A stretch of 6,317 nt of DNA from positions 59,637 through 65,953 of the forward strand of contig NZ_LFEK01000110.1 of the NCBI RefSeq assembly GCF_001039265.1, given 5' to 3'. Shown one piece after another: positions 1-6,317 of this stretch (positions within the stretch are counted from its first letter, which is position 1; each line of letters begins with the position of its first letter). The translations under genes were made by a program, and so were the position numbers. Origin of the DNA: Synechococcus sp. GFB01. Lineage in GTDB: Bacteria; Cyanobacteriota; Cyanobacteriia; PCC-6307; Cyanobiaceae. Below the pieces are notes generated by a model that saw only the letters and a list, made by a program, of their open reading frames with translations, had not been told where the DNA came from and did not search any database.

Positions 1-767
1 CCCCAGCCCCGCTGCTCGGCTGGATCGTGGTCGGCGGACTGGCCGTGAGCGCGGCGGGCTGCATCGCCAACGACCTCTGGGACCGGCACATCGATCCCCA
101 GGTGGAACGCACCCGCCACCGTCCCCTGGCCGATGGCCGCGTGGGCGTGGCGGAAGCCCTGGGCCTCCTGCTGGTGGCCCTGCTGGCGTCGCTGGCGGTG
201 GTGCTCCGGGGTCTGCCGCCCGGCAGCCGCGGCCTCTGCCTGCTGCTGGCCCTGGCTGCGCTGCCGCCGGTGCTGCTCTACCCCTCGGCCAAGCGCTGGT
301 TCGGCTACCCCCAGCTGGTGCTGGCGCTCTGCTGGGGCTTCGCGGTGCTGATTCCGTGGGCCGCCGCCAGCGGCTCTCTGGCCGGCGGCTGGCCGCTGGC
401 GCTTACCTGGCTGGCCACCCTCTGCTGGACCTTCGGCTTCGACACGGTGTATGCCATGGCCGATCGCGACGACGACCGGGCCATCGGTGTGCGCAGCAGT
501 GCTATCAGCCTCGGAGACAGGGCCCCGGTGGCGGTGACGGCCTGCTACGGCGTGACCGCCCTGGCCCTGGCACTGGCGGCGGCGAGCCGCGGTCTGGCCC
601 CCGTCGGCTGGCTGCTGGGCGGGCTGGCGGCCGCGGGCATGCTGCGCGAAGGTTCCCTGCTGGGTCGGCCGGACCTGCCCCGCAGCGCCTACGGACGCCA
701 TTTCCAGCGCCAGGTGATGCTCGGAGCCCTGCTGCTGCTGGCGCTGGTGCTGGGGCTGCGGCCATGA
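1..767 (+). CDS. ubiA: 4-hydroxybenzoate polyprenyltransferase (UbiA family), 5'-truncated by window edge
   Basis: Integral membrane prenyltransferase that attaches a polyprenyl chain to 4-hydroxybenzoate. In cyanobacteria this is the solanesyltransferase step (often called plqA) toward plastoquinone. The frame is open from base 3, giving 254 visible residues, so the true start lies upstream; the GTG at 27 is internal. Both Asp-rich UbiA motifs that bind Mg-prenyl diphosphate are present: NDLWDRHIDPQ at visible residues 23-33, and DTVYAMADRDDD in the middle. Between and after them are about seven hydrophobic segments (for example EALGLLLVALLASLAVVL and QVMLGALLLLALVLGL), as expected for this family. 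Family members are usually about 290-300 residues, so roughly 40-50 N-terminal residues are missing. The stop TGA overlaps the next start codon (ATGA), which suggests translational coupling with the carboxypeptidase gene. The family is certain. The aromatic substrate is inferred from motif form and the cyanobacterial context; another UbiA enzyme, such as chlorophyll synthase, fits less well. Confidence 0.9.
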   Translation, partial: PAPLLGWIVVGGLAVSAAGCIANDLWDRHIDPQVERTRHRPLADGRVGVAEALGLLLVALLASLAVVLRGLPPGSRGLCLLLALAALPPVLLYPSAKRWFGYPQLVLALCWGFAVLIPWAAASGSLAGGWPLALTWLATLCWTFGFDTVYAMADRDDDRAIGVRSSAISLGDRAPVAVTACYGVTALALALAAASRGLAPVGWLLGGLAAAGMLREGSLLGRPDLPRSAYGRHFQRQVMLGALLLLALVLGLRP

Positions 768-1683
768 GCGCGACCCAGTCACCGCTGCAGCTGCCGCCGC
801 CACTGCAGAGCGGCGATCGGGTGGCTCTGGTGGCGGCCAGCTCGGCGCTCGACGGGCCGGGTGTGGCGGAGCGGCTCGAGGCGGGATTGACCGTGCTCGA
901 GAGCTGGGGACTGGAGGTGGAACGGCGTGAGCTGGATCAGCGGCGCTGGGGCTATCTGGCGGGCAGCGATCCGGAGCGGCGCGCCGATCTGGATCGGGCC
1001 GGACGCAGCGGCGCTGCCCTGCTGGCCTGTCTGAGGGGCGGCTGGGGAGCAGCCCGGCTGCTGGAGCGGCCATTGCCCCTGCCACGCCGCTGGCTGCTGG
1101 GCTTCAGCGATGTGACCTCGCTGCTCTGGGCCCAACTGGCCGCCGGCCAGGGCGGGGCCATCCATGGCCCCCTGCTCACCACCCTGGCGGCGGAGCCGGC
1201 CTGGAGCCGGCAGCGGCTGCACGACCTGCTCTTCGGGCTGCCCTGCCGACCCTGGAGGGGCAGGGCTGCCGCTCCGGAAAGGCCGAGGGGCCCCTGCTGG
1301 TGGCCAACCTCACCGTGGCGACCCACCTGCTGGGCACCCGCCATCTGCCCAGCCTGGCCGGCGCCATCCTGGTGCTGGAGGACATCGGTGAGGTGCCCTA
1401 CAGGCTCGAGCGGATGCTCACCCACTGGCGCCTCAGCGGCGCCCTGCAGCAGCTGGCCGGCATCGGCTTCGGCCGCTTCTCCGACTGCGATGAACCGCCG
1501 GGGGAGACCAGCGATCGATCGGGCTTCACAGCCCGACAGGTGCTGCTGGAGCGCACCGCCGACCTGGGCATCCCGCTGCTGGAGAACCTGCCGGTGGGCC
1601 ACGAGCCCGGCAATGCCGCCCTGCCCCTGGGGGTGCCGGCCCGGCTCGATGCCGACCGCGGCACCCTGGAGCTGCTGCAGTGA
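764..1683 (+). pseudogene. LD-carboxypeptidase (peptidase S66), interrupted by one frameshift near base 1243
   Basis: S66 serine peptidases cleave the L,D bond to the terminal D-Ala of cytoplasmic muropeptide tetrapeptides during peptidoglycan recycling. The ATG at 764 overlaps the ubiA stop by 4 bases and has a weak GGGG at 752-755 as a possible ribosome site. Frame 2 encodes residues 1-160 with RGGWG (91-95) and GFSDVT, whose Ser115 is the expected nucleophile. After about base 1243 the homology moves to frame 1, with GPLLVANLTVATHLLGT, then LVLEDIGE (catalytic Glu near 206) and PVGH (catalytic His near 280), ending at TGA 1681-1683. Restoring one base, most simply a C in the run at 1241-1243, gives an intact protein of about 306 residues, the normal family length with all three triad residues. 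Unrepaired, frame 2 runs on to 1885 as nonsense. A sequencing error is as likely as a true pseudogene. MccF-like immunity peptidases share the fold, but the housekeeping context favours LD-carboxypeptidase. Confidence 0.85.
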
Positions 1684-1707
1684 TCCACGGGGCGGCCGGG
1701 CGGATCA
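1681..1707. other. Inverted repeat spanning both stop codons of the convergent carboxypeptidase and ispD genes
   Basis: TGATCC (1681-1686) and GGATCA (1702-1707) form a perfect 6-base inverted repeat around a 15-base G/C-rich centre. Each arm contains the TGA stop of one of the two convergent genes. It could act as a small bidirectional hairpin at the 3' ends, but there is no T-tract on either strand, so a classical intrinsic terminator is not supported. Confidence 0.3.
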
Positions 1708-2385
1708 GCGCCGCGCAGCCAGCACCGCTTCGGCCACGGTGAGATCGAAGGGGGTCGTGAGCTTGATGTTTGACGGAGGAGCCTGCAGCACCTGCACGGG
1801 CCAGCCCAGCCGCTCGAACAGCGCGGCGTCATCGGTGACGCTCCAGCCCTCGTCGCCGGCCCTGGCATGGGCCTGGCGCAGCTGAGCCACCGGGAATCCC
1901 TGGGGTGTCTGGGCCGCCCAGAGATCGGCCCGATCCGGGGTGGCCGTGATCGTGCCCTCGGCATCCACCTGCTTGATCGTGTCGGTGACCGGGGTGGCGG
2001 CGATCACGGCCCTCCCGGCTTCGACGGCGGCGGCGCAGCGCTCCAGGAGTTCGGGTTCCACCAGGCAGCGGGCGCCGTCGTGGATCAGCACCCCCGCGGC
2101 CTCCGGCGGCAGGGCCGCCAGTCCCCGGCTCACCGACTCCTGGCGCGTCCCGCCTCCCACGATCCAGCGCACCGGTCGATCCGGAACGGCGGCGGCCACG
2201 ATCCCGGTGATCGCCGCTTCATCGTGGGGCTGGCCCACGATGCCGATCCAGCGGATCACCGGCGTGGCGAGGGCCGCCTCCAGGGTCCAGGCCAGCACCG
2301 GCCGACCGGCCACCTCCAGCAGCAGCTTGTTGCCGGAAGCGCCCATGCGGCGGCCACTGCCCGCGGCGGCGATCAGCAAATGCAC
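1705..2385 (-). CDS. ispD: 2-C-methyl-D-erythritol 4-phosphate cytidylyltransferase
   Basis: Cytosolic MEP-pathway enzyme that joins CTP and methylerythritol 4-phosphate to give CDP-ME and pyrophosphate, supplying isoprenoids for carotenoids, phytol and quinone tails. The chosen GTG at 2385 gives a 226-residue protein beginning [15 protein letters not shown], the nucleotide-binding loop (residues 5-15), followed by conserved Lys20. Further IspD signatures are GGGTRQESV (77-85), HDGARCL (102-108), [24 protein letters not shown] and [10 protein letters not shown] with Lys208 near the C terminus. The length matches the family (E. coli 236). The frame stays open upstream to 2469, but a purine run AGGGGGGG on the minus strand (2398-2391) lies 5 bases before this GTG and the family's N terminus begins here. 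GTG at 2391 would add only two residues. The gene is convergent with the carboxypeptidase (21-base gap) and divergent from the glycosyltransferase-like gene. The protein looks intact and functional. Confidence 0.95.
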   Translation of the reverse strand: MHLLIAAAGSGRRMGASGNKLLLEVAGRPVLAWTLEAALATPVIRWIGIVGQPHDEAAITGIVAAAVPDRPVRWIVGGGTRQESVSRGLAALPPEAAGVLIHDGARCLVEPELLERCAAAVEAGRAVIAATPVTDTIKQVDAEGTITATPDRADLWAAQTPQGFPVAQLRQAHARAGDEGWSVTDDAALFERLGWPVQVLQAPPSNIKLTTPFDLTVAEAVLAARR

Positions 2386-2390
2386 AAACA

Positions 2391-2398
2391 CCCCCCCT
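2391..2398 (-). promoter_or_regulatory. Ribosome binding site deciding the ispD start
   Basis: On the minus strand an A followed by seven G (2398 to 2391) lies 5 bases upstream of GTG 2385. It is the only Shine-Dalgarno-like purine run near the start, and it supports 2385 over the longer open frame. Confidence 0.5.
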
Positions 2399-2436
2399 GC
2401 GGAACCCGCCAGACCGGACGATCCGGATCGGATCCA

Positions 2437-2442
2437 TACAAT
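2437..2442 (+). promoter_or_regulatory. Promoter -10-like element TACAAT for the glycosyltransferase-like gene
   Basis: TACAAT differs by one base from the TATAAT consensus and sits 25 bases before the ATG at 2468, in the divergent spacer with ispD. No good -35 hexamer is seen 17 bases upstream; instead there is a GC-rich inverted repeat (2414-2426). The surrounding CCATACAATC closely matches CCATACGATC upstream of fabG, which strengthens the call. Confidence 0.45.
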
Positions 2443-2467
2443 CAGGCCGTCTGCCTGTAGGCCCAGC

Positions 2468-3303
2468 ATGCGCGCCCTGTTCCTGCTTCCGGGCGATGGC
2501 AGCCGTCAGCTCCAGGCCTTCGCCGCCGTCGCGGCAGTCGCCGATCAGCTCAGTGCCGCGGTGCAGGTGGTCTGCCCTCCGGAGACCACCGCCCTGTGGT
2601 CCCTGCATCCGGGGGTCGGCCGCACGATGCCGTTCAACTACAACGACGCCTCCCTGGCTGACTGGGCCAACCTGCTGGGGGCGGTCCGGGAGCCCGACTT
2701 CCAGCTCTGCATCAACCGGGCCCGCGGCCGGCAGGTGGATCTGATGCTCTCGATGAGCCACATCCCCACCCGGCTGGCCAGCGAAGGGTTCTCCGCCACC
2801 GAGCGGATCGGCGTGAGCCCGGGCGGCTGGCCCAACCAGAGCGACTGGCAGGCCTTCCTCAAGCCGATCGGTGTGGAGCTCGATGCCGATCGCTTCCGGC
2901 TGACGCTGAGTCGGGCCGATCTGGCCGAGGCTGAGGCGGCCCTGCCCCGCGGCGAAGGCCCCTGCTGCTGCTGGCGCCCAGTGGCGGGAGTGGCGACTGG
3001 CCCCCGGCCCGCTGGCACGACCTGCCAGAGCGGATCCGCCAGCGGCTGCCCGACCTGCGCTGTCTCATCGCTCCGGATGGCTCGCCGCGTCAGCAGGCAG
3101 CTCTGCTGGCCAGTGCCGATGTGGTGCTGGCCAGCGATCCGCTCAGCATCGAGCTGGCGCTGCTGCTGGGTCTGCCCCTCGTCGCCCTGGGCCGCGATCC
3201 CGCTTCCCTGCCCCAGCGGGAGGGGGTCACGGGACTGGGTGCCGCGGACCAGCTTCAGAGCCTCGAGCCCCAGCAGGTGATGACGGCCCTGGGGTTCCGC
3301 TGA
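2468..3303 (+). pseudogene. Glycosyltransferase family 9-like protein, interrupted by one frameshift near base 2962
   Basis: Probable GT-B-fold protein resembling ADP-heptose:LPS heptosyltransferases (GT9), which add sugars to lipopolysaccharide. The ATG at 2468 begins [18 protein letters not shown], with a Gly-Asp (residues 9-10) where GT9 enzymes carry their N-terminal catalytic Asp. Frame 2 encodes residues 1-165, including MLSMSHIPTRLASEGF. After base 2962 the sensible protein moves to frame 1: LLLLAPSGGSGDWPPARW (resembling the GT9 donor-domain P-G-x-x-x-x-x-x-W strand), then ADVVLASDPLSIELALLLG and PLVALGRD, ending at TGA 3301-3303. Adding one C to the CCCC run at 2959-2962 restores about 278 residues. 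In the C-terminal motif the usual D-x-G-x-x-H is replaced by D-P-L-S-I-E, so sugar transfer is uncertain. The assignment is by motif resemblance only. The gene may be intact, with a sequencing error, or truly broken. It has its own promoter-like element and lies 39 bases before fabG. Confidence 0.6.
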
Positions 3304-3313
3304 GGCGCGGCCA

Positions 3314-3319
3314 TACGAT
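3314..3319 (+). promoter_or_regulatory. Promoter -10-like element TACGAT for fabG
   Basis: TACGAT lies 23 bases before the fabG ATG, in the 39-base gap after the preceding stop codon. It sits inside CCATACGATCGGGCC, nearly the same as the element before the gene at 2468, at almost the same distance from the start codon. No clear -35 is seen. It implies a short 5' leader of roughly 15-20 bases. Confidence 0.45.
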
Positions 3320-3342
3320 CGGGCCCTGCCGCCACTGCCCCC

Positions 3343-4084
3343 ATGGCTTCCAACGCCCCCCTCGCCGGACAGGTCGCGCTGATCACCGGCGCCAGCCGGG
3401 GCATCGGTGCCGCCATCGCCCGGGAACTGGCGCGGGCCGGTGCCAGGGTGGTGATCAACTACGCCAGCTCCCCGGAAGCCGCCGAGGCGGTGGTGAGCGA
3501 GATCCGCGCCAGCGGGGGGCTGGCCTGGTCCCATCAGGCCAACGTGGCCGATGAGGAGCAGGTGGAGACGATGGTGAAGACCGTTCTGGAGCGCGAAGGT
3601 CGTCTCGACGTGCTCGTCAACAATGCCGGCATCACCCGTGACGGCCTGCTGATGCGCATGAAGAACGCCGACTGGCAGAGCGTGATCGATCTGAACCTCA
3701 CCGGCGTCTTCCTCTGCACCCGGGCCGTAAGCCGCACGATGCTCAAGGCCCGCAGCGGCCGCATCATCAACATCACCTCGGTGGTGGCGCTGTTCGGCAA
3801 CCCCGGCCAGGCCAACTACAGCGCCGCGAAGGCCGGCGTGATCGGGCTCACCCGCAGCAGCGCCGCCGAATTCGCCAGCCGCGGCGTCACCGTGAACGCG
3901 GTGGCTCCTGGCTTCATCGAGAGCGACATGACGGCAGGGCTCGACAAGGAACCGATCCTGGCCGCCATTCCGCTGGGCCGCATGGGCCAACCCGCCGAGG
4001 TGGCCGGGGCCGTGCGCTTCCTGGCCGCCGATCCGGCCGCCGCCTACATGACCGGACAGGTGCTGCAGGTGGATGGCGGCATGG

Positions 4085-4095
<11 letters not shown>
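3343..4095 (+). CDS. fabG: 3-oxoacyl-[acyl-carrier-protein] reductase
   Basis: NADPH-dependent reductase of type II fatty-acid synthesis that reduces 3-oxoacyl-ACP to (3R)-3-hydroxyacyl-ACP in each elongation cycle. It is a complete 250-residue classical short-chain dehydrogenase, the usual FabG length. Visible motifs are the cofactor loop TGASRGIG (15-22), NNAG (93-96), DLNLTG with Asn118, the catalytic Ser146 in NITS, and the YSAAK motif with Tyr159 and Lys163. The C terminus, [14 protein letters not shown], is typical of housekeeping FabG. The NITRDGLL-like stretch [14 protein letters not shown] (94-107) and [13 protein letters not shown] are characteristic of true FabG rather than other SDR enzymes. 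The ATG at 3343 is chosen because the protein starts just before the first beta strand and the TACGAT element lies 23 bases upstream. The stop overlaps the 3' end of the small antisense-oriented gene by 11 bases. No oddities in the protein. Confidence 0.95.
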
Positions 4096-6102
<2,007 letters not shown>

Positions 6103-6110
6103 GGCAGGCG

Positions 6111-6144
6111 GCGCTCGGTCGGCCGGGTGCTCAGCCGAGGGCGC
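6111..6144. terminator. Weak GC-rich hairpin between convergent groEL and nanE
   Basis: GCGCTCGG (6111-6118) can pair with CCGAG (6135-6139) and then, past a two-base bulge, with CGC (6142-6144). The structure straddles the 28-base gap and the nanE stop. There is no T-run on either strand, so it is at best a 3'-end hairpin and not a proven terminator. Confidence 0.2.
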
Positions 6145-6317
6145 GGCAGTAGGCAGACACCTGCAGATCGATGCCGGTGATCGCCGTGCCCACCACCACC
6201 GCATCGGCACCCTGGTCCAGAGCGCGTCGGGCCTGCTCCGGCGAGGCCACCCCACCTTCACAGATGAGGGCCACCTCGCCCGGCAGCGCCCGGCGCAGCA
6301 GGGGCAGGAGCTCCCAG
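6131..6317 (-). CDS. nanE: N-acylglucosamine-6-phosphate 2-epimerase (NanE-like), 3' end only
   Basis: Only the last 61 residues are in the window, read from the right edge to the TGA at 6133-6131. They carry the C-terminal half of a TIM-barrel phosphate-binding site: LICEGGVASPEQARRALDQG followed by ADAVVVGTAITGID. This matches the end of NanE enzymes, which interconvert N-acetylmannosamine 6-phosphate and N-acetylglucosamine 6-phosphate. ThiE, TrpC and other (beta/alpha)8 phosphate-binding proteins share the GxxxVVGTAI pattern. The EGG/EGR-x-x-(S/T)PEQA strand and the GTAIT ending make NanE the best fit. The frame was found by direct translation of the reverse complement. In a cyanobacterium without obvious sialic-acid use, the enzyme would most likely serve amino-sugar interconversion. 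The gene is convergent with groEL. The start lies outside the window. Confidence 0.8.
   Translation of the reverse strand, partial: WELLPLLRRALPGEVALICEGGVASPEQARRALDQGADAVVVGTAITGIDLQVSAYCRALG

Noticed and set aside
1241..1245. Programmed -1 ribosomal frameshifting at the carboxypeptidase break
   Set aside because: The site has G-CCC-TG, so a -1 slip would put a proline tRNA on GCC, a poor re-pairing. No slippery heptamer is present. A missing base explains it better.
356..1885. A 509-codon plus-strand frame that includes the start of the carboxypeptidase
   Set aside because: Its first part is an out-of-frame reading of ubiA and its last part is out-of-frame after the frameshift and antisense to ispD. 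Only codons from 764 to about 1243 are real.
2638..3990. A 450-codon minus-strand open frame opposite the GT9-like gene and fabG
   Set aside because: It crosses two plus-strand genes, has low-complexity composition and no recognisable motifs. Lack of stops is expected at this GC content.

Overview
The window looks like chromosomal core DNA from a GC-rich picocyanobacterium of the Cyanobium/Synechococcus type. This is inferred from four things: the very high GC content and G/C-ending codons, gene content typical of that group (a plastoquinone-type UbiA prenyltransferase, the MEP-pathway enzyme IspD, and a GroEL with no groES beside it), very short intergenic gaps, and TACRAT-type promoter cores placed just upstream of start codons. 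No species can be named from this alone. No mobile element, CRISPR array, tRNA or rRNA was seen. No stretch over 300 bases lacks a gene.

Layout. Bases 1-767 (+) hold the 3' part of a 4-hydroxybenzoate polyprenyltransferase (UbiA family). Its stop overlaps by 4 bases the start of a peptidase S66 LD-carboxypeptidase (764-1683, +), which carries one frameshift near 1243. Convergent to it is ispD (2385-1705, -). A divergent spacer of about 80 bases separates ispD from a glycosyltransferase-9-like gene (2468-3303, +), which is also broken by one frameshift, near 2962. fabG follows (3343-4095, +) with its own promoter-like element. A small one-helix membrane protein of unknown function lies on the minus strand (4324-4085), and its end overlaps the end of fabG. 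A 128-base spacer then leads to a complete groEL (4453-6102, +). The right edge holds the 3' end of a nanE-like epimerase on the minus strand (from beyond 6317 to 6131).

How the genes relate. The window mixes isoprenoid and quinone synthesis (IspD makes a precursor of the isoprenoid chains that UbiA attaches to 4-hydroxybenzoate), fatty-acid elongation (FabG), envelope or peptidoglycan metabolism (S66 carboxypeptidase, the possible glycosyltransferase, NanE), and protein folding (GroEL). Only ubiA and the carboxypeptidase are clearly arranged as an operon. The other genes look individually promoted.

The most notable observation is the pair of single-base frameshifts in neighbouring envelope genes. 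Both have the same sign and both sit in a C-run followed by TG. Sequencing or assembly error is the leading explanation, with real gene decay as the alternative. I see no convincing evidence of a previously undescribed system here. The less understood items are the degenerate GT9-like protein and the small membrane protein next to groEL.
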